This document shows positions 45,936 through 54,232 of a DNA stretch of 64,000 nt, piece after piece. The notes under the pieces were generated by a model. It searched no databases and was not told where the DNA came from. It worked only from the letters and a program-made list of their open reading frames with translations. Source of the stretch: Microvirga lupini. Lineage in GTDB: Bacteria; Pseudomonadota; Alphaproteobacteria; Rhizobiales; Beijerinckiaceae. Positions within the stretch are counted from its first letter, which is position 1; each line of letters starts with the position of its first letter. A program made the position numbers and the translations under genes. The DNA lies in the NCBI RefSeq assembly GCF_014191055.1, contig NZ_JACHWB010000002.1, positions 620,001-684,000 of the forward strand, in the 5' to 3' direction.

Positions 45936-47075
45936 TCAATGCCGGAAGGTCGGCTCTCCCATGGTCTCCGCACTGAGCCAGTCGACCACGCCAGCCAGGG
46001 CATCCCGGTTCGACAGGCCGCGGCCGACCGCCTCGGTGTAGAGGGTCAGCTGCTGGTCGGCACTGGTGCCGCGGGCGACGATCCAGCGGGCGAGATCGAG
46101 CTCACGCTGGCAGCCGAGCTCCCTGGCGTCCTCGGCCACGAGGTCCAGGGTCTCGTCGAGAAGCTCGCGGACCGGCTTGGCCGTGCGGGTCTTCTCATCG
46201 ACGAAGCTGCCGTGGATGCCGTAGCGCTGGGCGCGCCAGCCATTCTCGTCGTTGATCGCGCGCGAGGCGCCGGTCTGGCCGGCATTGAGCGTGGTGTCCA
46301 GGCTCAGGCGCCGCACGAGGCAGCGATAGAGCGCGGCGATCGCGATGGTGTCATCCACCCTCGTGCAGCTGTCGGCCACGCGCAGCTCCAGGGTCGGATG
46401 CTTCAGCGATGGCCGGATCACCCACCAGACATAGCTGGAATTCTCGATGGCGCGGGCAGCCACCAGCGTATCGATGTAGCGCTGGTAGTCCTGCTCGCTC
46501 TCGAACAGGTCCGGGAAGCCCGTGCGCGGCAGCTCACGATAGGCCGCCAGCCTGTAGCCGAGAAGGCCTGTGCGCTGCGCCTGCCAGAACGGCGAGGAGG
46601 TCGAGAGCGCCAGCAGAAGCGGCAGGTAGGGCTGGATACGGTTCATGATGTCGACGCGCATCCCGAGATCGGGCACCTCCACGTGCACGTGCATGCCGCA
46701 CAGCACGTTGCGGCTGCCGAGCATCTGCAGGTCGTGCATGACCTTGCCGTAACGCGGCTGAGCGGTCGGGCGCACGCGCGACCAGACGGCGAGCGGATGG
46801 GTGCCGGAGGCCATGATGGACAGGTTGAAGTCGCGCGCCACGGCACCGACGGAGGCTCTCAGACCGGCCAGCTGGGCACGGGCCTCGGCCAGCTCCAGGG
46901 ACGGCTTGGTGGCGATTTCGATCTGCGGCTCGAGCATCTCGGGCTGGATATCGCCCGAGACCTGATCCCGGCAGGCAGCGAAGAACTCCTTGATCTTGCC
47001 TTTGGCGACATCCCGTCTGGGGGCATCGTTGACGAAGTACTCTTCCTCGATGCCGAACTTGAAATCCCAGCTCAT
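45936..47075 (-). CDS. YbdK-type carboxylate-amine ligase (glutamate-cysteine ligase 2 family)
   Basis: 379 residues with FKFGIEEEYFV at the N-terminus (metal/ATP-site glutamates), CGMHVHVEVPD and LPLLLALSTSSPFWQ. The family performs weak glutamate-cysteine ligation or makes other gamma-glutamyl products; its true substrate is usually unknown. AAGGAA lies before the ATG. Upstream of gshA on the same strand. Confidence 0.88.
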   Translation of the reverse strand: MSWDFKFGIEEEYFVNDAPRRDVAKGKIKEFFAACRDQVSGDIQPEMLEPQIEIATKPSLELAEARAQLAGLRASVGAVARDFNLSIMASGTHPLAVWSRVRPTAQPRYGKVMHDLQMLGSRNVLCGMHVHVEVPDLGMRVDIMNRIQPYLPLLLALSTSSPFWQAQRTGLLGYRLAAYRELPRTGFPDLFESEQDYQRYIDTLVAARAIENSSYVWWVIRPSLKHPTLELRVADSCTRVDDTIAIAALYRCLVRRLSLDTTLNAGQTGASRAINDENGWRAQRYGIHGSFVDEKTRTAKPVRELLDETLDLVAEDARELGCQRELDLARWIVARGTSADQQLTLYTEAVGRGLSNRDALAGVVDWLSAETMGEPTFRH

Positions 47076-47246
47076 TTCCTTGTGTCCTCTTATTATGCAG
47101 AAATGATCTTATCCGTGTGCGGACCGGCCTACGGCGACGAGCCCAAACTCCGGCTCAATGGGGCCGGAATGGGGCGAATCGGCGTAAAACTGCTAAGCTT
47201 CTGAGGCTAGAGGCAGATTGGCTTGAGCCGTCGTCGGACGATGAGA

Positions 47247-47993
47247 TCAGTTCCAATCGCCGAGCACGGACTGAACGATTGCCAGTGCGGCCACAGCGGC
47301 TGTGTCGGCACGCAGGATTCGCGGTCCCAACGATACGCAAGCACATCTTTCGCGGGCAGCGACAAGCGCTCTCTCCTGATCGGTAAACCCTCCCTCGGGT
47401 CCCACGATAACAACCAGACCATCTTGATTGTTCCCAAGCTTGGCCAGAGCCTCGACGGGGTTCGAAACAGGCGCATCCTCGTCGCAGAAGATCACCAGCC
47501 GCTCAGGCTCCAAGTCCTTGAGAAAACGCTCTAAAGTACGCTCCTCGCGCACGTCCGGAATCGACAGGATGCCGCATTGCTCCGCGGCCTCGACGGCATT
47601 GCTGCGCATCCGGTCCAGGTTGACCCTGGAGCTCTGGGTCCGCTGCGTCAGGACAGGCTGGAGAACGCCCGCTCCCATCTCCACCGCCTTCTGGACCATG
47701 TAGTCGAGACGGGCATGCTTGAGGGGCGCGAAGGCGTAGACGATGTCGGGTGCCGGGCTCTGTTCGCGGGTCTGCTCCACACAGACGAGATCGGCGGCCT
47801 TGCGGCCCTCCACCGAGACCTCGGCTCTCCACTCCCCGTTCCGGCCGTTGAAGACCAGGACCGAATCCTCGCTCTTCAGGCGCAGGACATTCAGCAGATA
47901 GTTGGCCTGTCCCCGGTCGAGCTCGATCCTGGCACCGGTCTGGAGGGGTGCGTCGACGAAGAGGCGGGGAGCGTTGAAATCGTATCCGGCCAT
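47247..47993 (-). CDS. rsmE: 16S rRNA (uracil1498-N3)-methyltransferase RsmE
   Basis: 248 residues. An N-terminal PUA-like RNA-binding domain (about 15-75) is followed by a SPOUT methyltransferase domain with the trefoil-knot motifs VIVGPEGGFTDQERAL and SLGPRILRADTAAVAALAIV. AAGGTTG precedes the ATG. The protein methylates U1498 of 16S rRNA. Monocistronic. Confidence 0.95.
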   Translation of the reverse strand: MAGYDFNAPRLFVDAPLQTGARIELDRGQANYLLNVLRLKSEDSVLVFNGRNGEWRAEVSVEGRKAADLVCVEQTREQSPAPDIVYAFAPLKHARLDYMVQKAVEMGAGVLQPVLTQRTQSSRVNLDRMRSNAVEAAEQCGILSIPDVREERTLERFLKDLEPERLVIFCDEDAPVSNPVEALAKLGNNQDGLVVIVGPEGGFTDQERALVAARERCACVSLGPRILRADTAAVAALAIVQSVLGDWN

Positions 47994-48199
47994 GGCAACC
48001 TTGAACTGAGCAGCCCATGCTGTATCAATTTCCTGCGCCTCCAGGGAGAGGGGCGCCCGCTCTGGTCACGAGAAATTCAGGTGTCCTATGGCACAGCTTG
48101 AGGCTCTGGCGACCATTCGCCTCTTGGCCGAAGGGCCTTTCAGCTGTTAACAGAGGGCAGGCGCGCGAGACGTCGCAAGCTTTTGAGGGAATTTTAGGC

Positions 48200-48691
48200 A
48201 TGACGCATATCCGTTCGCATCTTCTGGCTGCGTTTGCCGTTGCCGGTCTCATCGTCAGCGCCGATGCCATCGGGTCCTCGGCCCTGGCCCAGGCAAGCGG
48301 CTGTGAGCAAGGGCAGAAAATCATCGCCGAGCGGCGGAGCCTCGGTGAGCAGTTTCAGAAGCTCAGCAATGGCGGCAAGAACAAGCAGCTGGATCCCCGC
48401 GCGGCCTGCAGCCTCTTCACGAAATTCTCAGCCAACGGCGAAAGCGGCTTGAAGTGGATGACCGAGAACAAGGACTGGTGTCAGGTTCCTGACAAGGTCG
48501 TTGAGGATTTCTCTGCGGAACATAAGCGCATCCAGACCATCAAGGGCCAAGCCTGCGGAGCCGCCGCCAAGATGGCCGAGATGGAAAAGCGCGCCAAGCA
48601 GCGGGCCCAGCAAGCCCAGCAGGGTGGCCTGGCCGGCAAGATGGGCGGCGGCCTGACCGGCACGCTGAGCGTTCCGAAGGGCGCTCTCTAA
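48200..48691 (+). CDS. exported hypothetical protein
   Basis: 163 residues with a signal peptide (about 1-31, HLLAAFAVAGLIVSADAIGS, cleavage near ALAQA). The mature part has four spaced cysteines (SGCEQGQ, RAACSLF, KDWCQVP, GQACGAA) and a Lys/Gln/Ala-rich C-terminal helix (MAEMEKRAKQRAQQAQQGG). The start at 48200 is the one that begins the signal peptide; the frame is open further upstream. Function unknown. Confidence 0.7.
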   Translation: MTHIRSHLLAAFAVAGLIVSADAIGSSALAQASGCEQGQKIIAERRSLGEQFQKLSNGGKNKQLDPRAACSLFTKFSANGESGLKWMTENKDWCQVPDKVVEDFSAEHKRIQTIKGQACGAAAKMAEMEKRAKQRAQQAQQGGLAGKMGGGLTGTLSVPKGAL

Positions 48692-48709
48692 GCCTAGCAC
48701 TCATTCTCC

Positions 48710-49657
48710 ATGCAGCGCCCTGCCGCGCCTTCCCTGCCTGATGCCGTCAGGGGCCATTGGGCCGAGCGGTGGGCGCCACCCTCGCTCAAGCCATACCTGC
48801 GCCTCGCCCGGATCGAGCGCCCCATCGGGTGGTGGCTGTTGCTTCTCCCCTGCTGGTGGTCGGCGGCGCTTGCGGCTGTCAACGGCGGCCAAGCTTGGCC
48901 CAACCCGCTCCATTGCGGGCTCTTCCTGATCGGCGCGATCGCCATGCGCGGGGCCGGGTGCACCTACAACGACATCGTCGACCGGGATCTCGACACCAAG
49001 GTCGAACGGACCCGCCAGCGCCCCCTCCCCTCGGGACAGGTCACGCTCAAGGGTGCCCTGGCCTTCCTCGTCCTTCAGGGCCTCGTCGGCCTTGTGGTTC
49101 TGCTCCAGTTCAACGGCTTCGCCATCGCCACCGGCTTCGCCTCGCTGGGCGTGGTTGCCCTCTATCCCTTCATGAAGCGCTTCTTCTGGATGCCGCAGAT
49201 CGTGCTGGGCCTCGCCTTCGCCTGGGGGGCGCTGATGGGCTGGGCGGCCGCGTTCGGCTCCCTGGCCTGGGCGCCGATCCTTCTCTATCTCGGCAGCATC
49301 AGTTGGGTGGTGGGCTACGACACGATCTATGCCCTTCAGGACATCGAGGATGACGAGGTCGTCGGGATCAAGTCCTCCGCGCGCTTCTTTGGCGAGCAGG
49401 TGAAGCCGGGGGTCGGCATCTGCTACGCCCTGACCGTCGCGTTCATCGCTGCCGCATTTTTTCAGGCTGGAGCGGGGATCGTCTCGTTCGCTGGCCTTGT
49501 CCTGTTCGCCCTGCACCTGGGGTGGCAGGTCGCGCGCCTGGATCGAAACGATGGCGCGGGCGCGCTGCGGCTTTTCCGCTCGAACCGGGATGCGGGCCTG
49601 ATCCTGTTCGCGGCCATGACCCTGGATTGCCTGATCCAGCCCTCAAGGCTGTTTTAA
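48710..49657 (+). CDS. ubiA: 4-hydroxybenzoate polyprenyltransferase
   Basis: 315-residue integral membrane prenyltransferase of ubiquinone synthesis. The first Asp-rich motif is NDIVDRDLDTKVERTRQRPL and the second DIEDDEVVGIKSSA (family usually DxxDD). About nine helices follow. It attaches the polyprenyl chain to 4-hydroxybenzoate. It begins a run of same-strand genes (to 53883) on envelope lipids, though spacing to the next gene is 87 bp. Confidence 0.95.
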   Translation: MQRPAAPSLPDAVRGHWAERWAPPSLKPYLRLARIERPIGWWLLLLPCWWSAALAAVNGGQAWPNPLHCGLFLIGAIAMRGAGCTYNDIVDRDLDTKVERTRQRPLPSGQVTLKGALAFLVLQGLVGLVVLLQFNGFAIATGFASLGVVALYPFMKRFFWMPQIVLGLAFAWGALMGWAAAFGSLAWAPILLYLGSISWVVGYDTIYALQDIEDDEVVGIKSSARFFGEQVKPGVGICYALTVAFIAAAFFQAGAGIVSFAGLVLFALHLGWQVARLDRNDGAGALRLFRSNRDAGLILFAAMTLDCLIQPSRLF

Positions 49658-49744
49658 GACATCGCGGCTATCGGTCTTGGAAAAGACCGGGAAGAGCGGG
49701 GTGAGATATGGTATCTCCCACCAGGAGTTCCCATCTCAGGTTCG

Positions 49745-50551
49745 ATGCTTCTCCCCTCCTCCCATTCCCTGTCATCGCTCGCCTCCGGCGTGCGCGACGC
49801 CGCCCGCCGGGCGGGTGACCTGGCTGTGCCCTATTTCCGGGCCGGCGCGCAGACAGCCGCCAAGCTGTGGTACAAGGGTCATAGCTCCCCCGTGACCGAG
49901 GCGGACATCGCTCTGGACACCTATCTGAAGGGCCAGCTCTCCGAAATGCTCCCCGAAGCAGGCTGGCTCTCCGAGGAAACAATCGACGATCCGGCGCGGC
50001 TGGGGCGAAGCTATGTGTGGATTGTCGATCCCATCGACGGCACCCGAGCCTTCGCTTCCGGCCATCCGGACTGGGCGATTTCCATTGCTCTGGTGCGGGA
50101 CGGCAGGCCCGTTCTCGGGATCCTGCATGCCCCAATCCACGACCGTCTCTATGAAGCAAGGCTCGGTGAAGGAGCGTGGAGCAATGGCCTAAGGCTGCAA
50201 CTGCCGGAGATGGAGGCCTTCCCGGGCGCTGCCCGGGTGGCAGGTCCCAAGCCCCTCGTCGACCAGCTTGAGCGGCATATCACGCCTGTCGAGCGCCTGC
50301 CCAAGGTCCCGTCCCTGGCCCTCAGGCTTGCCCGGGTGGCGGATGGCTCCATCGATGTAGGCTTGGTCTCGGCTCATGCCCAGGACTGGGATATTGCCGC
50401 AGCCGATCTCATCCTCCAGGAGGCAGGAGGTCGCCTGACAGGGCTCGATGGTTCGACCCCGGTCTACAACAAGCCGGCCCCTTCTCACGAGGAGATGATT
50501 GCCGTTTCGTCACGGTTGCATCCTCGTGCTATTGGAGCCATGAGAGCCTGA
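49745..50551 (+). CDS. inositol monophosphatase/CysQ-like phosphatase
   Basis: 268 residues of the Mg2+-dependent, Li+-sensitive phosphatase fold. WLSEETIDDP holds the metal Glu; VWIVDPIDGTRAFASGHPDW is the family signature; AQDWDIAAADLILQEAGGRL is the second. CysQ removes the 3'-phosphate from PAP/PAPS; others hydrolyse inositol phosphates. Substrate is not fixed here. It precedes DUF4170 and lipid A genes, a common alphaproteobacterial order. Confidence 0.9.
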   Translation: MLLPSSHSLSSLASGVRDAARRAGDLAVPYFRAGAQTAAKLWYKGHSSPVTEADIALDTYLKGQLSEMLPEAGWLSEETIDDPARLGRSYVWIVDPIDGTRAFASGHPDWAISIALVRDGRPVLGILHAPIHDRLYEARLGEGAWSNGLRLQLPEMEAFPGAARVAGPKPLVDQLERHITPVERLPKVPSLALRLARVADGSIDVGLVSAHAQDWDIAAADLILQEAGGRLTGLDGSTPVYNKPAPSHEEMIAVSSRLHPRAIGAMRA

Positions 50552-50611
50552 AACATCACCGGCTCCCCAAGCCTTAACCGTTACAACCCTCGTCAGAAGA
50601 GCCCTATCACC

Positions 50612-50845
50612 ATGACCGACACGCCTGGCAAGCAGCTCCTGCATCTGGTTTTCGGCGGCGAGCTCACCAGCCTCGAAGCCACCGAGTTCAAGGATTTGTC
50701 CAACCTCGACATCGTCGGAGTCTTCCCGAACTACGCTTCGGCCCATGCCGCGTGGAAAGCCAAGGCACAGGCGACCGTGGACAACGCGCAGATGCGTTAT
50801 TTCATCGTCCACCTGCATCGCCTCCTGGACCCGCAGCAGGGCTGA
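50612..50845 (+). CDS. DUF4170 family protein
   Basis: 77 residues, matching the family: LLHLVFGGELTSLEATEFKD and NYASAHAAWKAKAQATVDNA. Alphaproteobacterial, function unknown, and characteristically located between the phosphatase and the DUF374/Kdo-transferase genes, as here. Confidence 0.88.
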   Translation: MTDTPGKQLLHLVFGGELTSLEATEFKDLSNLDIVGVFPNYASAHAAWKAKAQATVDNAQMRYFIVHLHRLLDPQQG

Positions 50846-50855
50846 CCCGGACGCG

Positions 50856-51590
50856 ATGGGTCTCGTCAAGCGCATCACCCGCTCCCGTGCGGTGCAGGAA
50901 GCCATGGGCTTTCTTGTTGCGGCTTATCTGAAGCTCGTGCAGCGCACGAACCGGTTCGTCATGGAGCCGGCGGATGCCTATGGCCGCATCGAGATGCCCG
51001 TGATCGCCGCCATGTGGCACGGCCAGCATTTCATGATTCACTTCGCCAAGCGGCCGCAGGACCGGGCGGCGAGTCTCGTCTCCCGCTCGGGCGACGGCGA
51101 GTTCAACGCCATCGCCTTGCGCCACTTGGGAGTCCGCGCGATCCGCGGCTCGGGCGCACGCGGCCGCGACATCCGCAAGAAGGGCGGCGCCCAGGCCCTG
51201 AGAGCCATGCTGCGCTCCTTGAGCGATGGCGAGATGGTGGTGATGACCGCTGACATCCCGAAGATCTCCCGCGTGTGCGGCTTAGGGATCGTCACCCTGG
51301 CGCAGCTCTCCGGACGACCGATCGTACCCGTCGCAGTCGTCACGAGCCGCCGCATCGACTTCAACAGCTGGGACCGGGCCAGCATCGGCCTGCCATTCGG
51401 TCGGGGCGCCATCGTGCTGGGCGAGCCTGTCTCGGTGCCGAGAGATGCCGACGAGCCTGCATTGGAACGCCTGAGACAGACCGTTGAGCGGGAGCTGGAC
51501 CGGGTGCACGAGCGTGCCTATGCGCTGGTCGGCTCCAGGGACCCGGGGGCCAAGACCAGCCCCATGCTTGCGGGAGGCTCCCGGGCATGA
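50856..51590 (+). CDS. lysophospholipid acyltransferase-like protein (DUF374)
   Basis: 244 residues. The acyltransferase-like AAMWHGQHFMIHFA (with His), LVSRSGDGEFNAIALRHLGV and VVMTADIPKISRVCGLGIV match DUF374. Members are associated with lipid A/LPS genes and may act as late acyltransferases. It overlaps waaA by 4 bp (ATGA), indicating coupling, and starts 10 bp after DUF4170. Confidence 0.88.
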   Translation: MGLVKRITRSRAVQEAMGFLVAAYLKLVQRTNRFVMEPADAYGRIEMPVIAAMWHGQHFMIHFAKRPQDRAASLVSRSGDGEFNAIALRHLGVRAIRGSGARGRDIRKKGGAQALRAMLRSLSDGEMVVMTADIPKISRVCGLGIVTLAQLSGRPIVPVAVVTSRRIDFNSWDRASIGLPFGRGAIVLGEPVSVPRDADEPALERLRQTVERELDRVHERAYALVGSRDPGAKTSPMLAGGSRA

Positions 51591-52876
51591 GGCTGCCATT
51601 CACCTTCAGGACCTACCGGACCGTCGTGTCCCTCCTGGAACCCGCCGTTCTGGGCCTCCTCTACTGGCGTCAGCGCAAGGGCCGCGAGGACAAGACCCGG
51701 CTCGGCGAGCGCCAGGGCCACCCCAGCCGGCAGAGGCCCAAGGGCCACCTGATCTGGGTCCATGGCGCCAGCATCGGCGAGACCCTGTCCCTCCTGCCAG
51801 TCGTGGAACGTATGACCCAGCGTGGTCTCGCCGTCCTGGTGACCTCGGGAACCAAGACCTCGGCTGCCCTGATCGCCCGGCGGCTCCCGCCCGGCGCCGT
51901 CCATCAGTTTGTGCCGCTCGACGTGCCACGTTATATTAGGCGCTTCCTGGACCATTGGCAGCCGGACTTGGCCCTCATCGCTGAATCGGAAATCTGGCCC
52001 AACACGATCATGGCGCTCTCGGAGCGGGACATCCCGCTCGTCATGGTGAATGGCCGCATGTCAGATCGGTCGTACCAGCGCTGGCAGAAGATGCCGGGCA
52101 TCATCAAGGGACTGCTCGAACACTTTGCCCTCTGCCTGACCCAGACCGCCGAGGATGCGGAGCGGCTCGCGCGCCTCGGGGCTCCTCGTGTGGTCGTGAC
52201 CGGCAATATCAAGTTCGATGCGGCTCCGCCGCCGGCCGATCCCCGTGTGGTGGCGCAGCTCTCCGGGCTGATCGCGGGACGCCCCGTCTGGCTTGCCGCC
52301 AGCACCCACCAGGGTGAGGAAAGCGCCATCATCGCCGTTCACCGTGCCTTGGCGAAACGTCACCCGCACCTCCTGACCATCATCGCTCCCCGCCATCCAC
52401 ACAGAGGGCCTGAAGTCGCCGCACTGGCGGGGCAGGCCGGGTTGCGGGCGGGACGTCGCTCACAAGGCATCCATCCCGACCGGGCGACCGACATCTACGT
52501 GGTCGACACGGTGGGCGAGATGGGATTGTTTTATCGACTATCCCCGATCGTGCTCATGGGCGGTACCCTTGTGCCGGTCGGCGGGCACAACCCCATCGAA
52601 CCCGCCAAGCTGGGAGCCGCCATCCTGCATGGGCCTCACGTTCACGCAGCCGTCGAGATCTACGACGCGCTCGACCGATCCCGCGGTGCCCTGATGGTGA
52701 AGGACAGCAGCACCCTCGCGCGGGCGGTGAGCGAGATGCTGAGCAACGCCAGCCTGACCCGGGACATGGCCCGCGCCGCCGGAGATGCCGTTCAGGCGCT
52801 GGGCGGTGCTGTGGACCGCACGATGCAATCCGTCGAGCCCTTCATCGTGCAGGCCAAGCTCGGAGCGCGTCGCTGA
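51587..52876 (+). CDS. waaA: 3-deoxy-D-manno-octulosonic acid (Kdo) transferase
   Basis: 429-residue GT30/GT-B glycosyltransferase adding Kdo to lipid IVA at the inner membrane. LIWVHGASIGETLSLLPVVE, IAESEIWPNTIMAL and GGTLVPVGGHNPIEPAKLGA are signatures. It overlaps the upstream gene by 4 bp and lpxK by 1 bp (TGATG), so acyltransferase, waaA and lpxK form one operon. Confidence 0.95.
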   Translation: MRLPFTFRTYRTVVSLLEPAVLGLLYWRQRKGREDKTRLGERQGHPSRQRPKGHLIWVHGASIGETLSLLPVVERMTQRGLAVLVTSGTKTSAALIARRLPPGAVHQFVPLDVPRYIRRFLDHWQPDLALIAESEIWPNTIMALSERDIPLVMVNGRMSDRSYQRWQKMPGIIKGLLEHFALCLTQTAEDAERLARLGAPRVVVTGNIKFDAAPPPADPRVVAQLSGLIAGRPVWLAASTHQGEESAIIAVHRALAKRHPHLLTIIAPRHPHRGPEVAALAGQAGLRAGRRSQGIHPDRATDIYVVDTVGEMGLFYRLSPIVLMGGTLVPVGGHNPIEPAKLGAAILHGPHVHAAVEIYDALDRSRGALMVKDSSTLARAVSEMLSNASLTRDMARAAGDAVQALGGAVDRTMQSVEPFIVQAKLGARR

Positions 52877-53883
52877 TGCGCGCGCCACGCTTCTGGTGGC
52901 AACCCTCTGCCTCGCTCCAGGCAACCCTGCTGCGCCCGGTCGGCTTGGCCTATGGTTCCGTTGCGGCATTGCGGATGAAGCGGCGCGGCGAGCAGGTGGA
53001 ACTGCCCATCATATGCATCGGCAACTTCACGGCCGGTGGAGCCGGCAAGACGCCCACCGCCATGGCGATTGCCGCGATCCTGGATGCGGCCGGTGAGAAT
53101 CCGATCTTTCTGTCCCGGGGCTACGGCGGCCGTCTCGCGGGTCCCATCAGGGTCCAGCCGCAGCACGGGGCTGCCGATGTCGGCGACGAGCCTGTTCTCC
53201 TGTCCCGCACCGCCCGCACCATCGTGTCCCGCTCCCGCCCTGCCGGAGCGCGGCTCGCGTACGAGATCGGCGCCACGGTCGTCATCATGGATGACGGACT
53301 TCAGAATCCGTCACTCATCAAGGATTGCGCCATCGCGGTGGTCGATGGCACTACCGGCATCGGCAACGGCCTGCCTCTGCCGGCCGGGCCGCTGCGGGCG
53401 CCTATGGTGACTCAATGGCCCCTGGTCGACGCGGTTGTGGTGATCGGTGACGGTGAGCCGGGACGGCGGATCGCTCTGGCAGCGGACGAACACGGCAAAC
53501 GCGCCTTCACGGCATCGCTGGAACCGGCGCCGGAGGCGGCCGAGGCACTCAGGGGCCGGAGGGTCATGGCCTTTGCCGGCATCGGGCGGCCGGAGAAATT
53601 CTTCGATACCCTGCACGCCTGCGGGGCCATCGTGGATGTGACCCATGCCTTCCCCGACCACCATTCCTTCAAGCCCCAGGAAGTGGCAGCCCTGCGGCAG
53701 GAGGCTGAAAGTCTCGGACTCCTGCCTGTCACGACGGAAAAGGATCTTGTGCGGATTCCCGACGCTTCGGCGGCCTGGCCCGACCTGACGGCCCTGCCGG
53801 TGCGGCTCCGGATCGAGAACGAGACAGGCCTTCGCAACCTGCTCATGCGGCGCATCAACGAGCGGCGCCTGCGGATCGTTTGA
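52876..53883 (+). CDS. lpxK: tetraacyldisaccharide 4'-kinase
   Basis: 335 residues. Walker A is GNFTAGGAGKTPTAMAIA; FLSRGYGGRL and VVIMDDGLQNPSL follow, with TTEKDLVRIPD near the end. It phosphorylates the 4' position of the lipid A disaccharide at the inner membrane. Starts on the last base of the waaA stop. Confidence 0.96.
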   Translation: MRAPRFWWQPSASLQATLLRPVGLAYGSVAALRMKRRGEQVELPIICIGNFTAGGAGKTPTAMAIAAILDAAGENPIFLSRGYGGRLAGPIRVQPQHGAADVGDEPVLLSRTARTIVSRSRPAGARLAYEIGATVVIMDDGLQNPSLIKDCAIAVVDGTTGIGNGLPLPAGPLRAPMVTQWPLVDAVVVIGDGEPGRRIALAADEHGKRAFTASLEPAPEAAEALRGRRVMAFAGIGRPEKFFDTLHACGAIVDVTHAFPDHHSFKPQEVAALRQEAESLGLLPVTTEKDLVRIPDASAAWPDLTALPVRLRIENETGLRNLLMRRINERRLRIV

Positions 53884-53891
53884 ACCGCCGC

Positions 53892-54122
53892 CTATGTCTT
53901 GGGCAGGGCTTTCCCGGTGATGCGCATCATCACCGCCTCGGGCGAAGCATAGGCTTCCTGATGCTCGACGCTCCAGTACTTCAGCTCGTCCAGGGGGATC
54001 TCGGCTCCCGTTACCGCGCAGCGCACATAGGCTCCGGGCTTCACCACCCGGAGATTGCTGTCGAGATATTGCACCACGGCTTCGCCGCCGCTGCGTTCGA
54101 ACTTGTTCAACATGAAGGACAT
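53892..54122 (-). CDS. DUF2093 family protein
   Basis: 76 residues: LNKFERSGGEAVVQYLDSNL, VRCAVTGAEIPLDELKYWSV and EHQEAYASPEA are the family hallmarks; alphaproteobacterial, function unknown. Start could be ATG at 54122 or 54113; neither has a clear ribosome site. Converges with lpxK, 8 bp apart. Confidence 0.85.
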   Translation of the reverse strand: MSFMLNKFERSGGEAVVQYLDSNLRVVKPGAYVRCAVTGAEIPLDELKYWSVEHQEAYASPEAVMMRITGKALPKT

Positions 54123-54187
54123 CGACGGAATGCGTTGCGCTGATCCCACACATAAGGGCTGAGCCGGCGGATTGCCACCCGCACATT

Positions 54188-54231
54188 CCCAACCCTCGCC
54201 CAACCCTCGCCCAACCCTCGCCCAACCCTGG
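54188..54231. repeat. tandem 11-bp repeat, four copies
   Basis: CCCAACCCTCG repeated four times without gaps (last copy ends GG), immediately before the xseA stop. Probably a slippage-prone microsatellite in the 3' end region. Confidence 0.85.
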
Positions 54232-54232
54232 C

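Noticed and set aside
45681..47204. 507-codon rightward frame
   Set aside because: Antisense of the YbdK-type gene and its flanks; no recognisable domain.
54188..54231. Tandem repeat as a CRISPR array
   Set aside because: Units are only 11 bp and contiguous, with no spacers and no cas genes.
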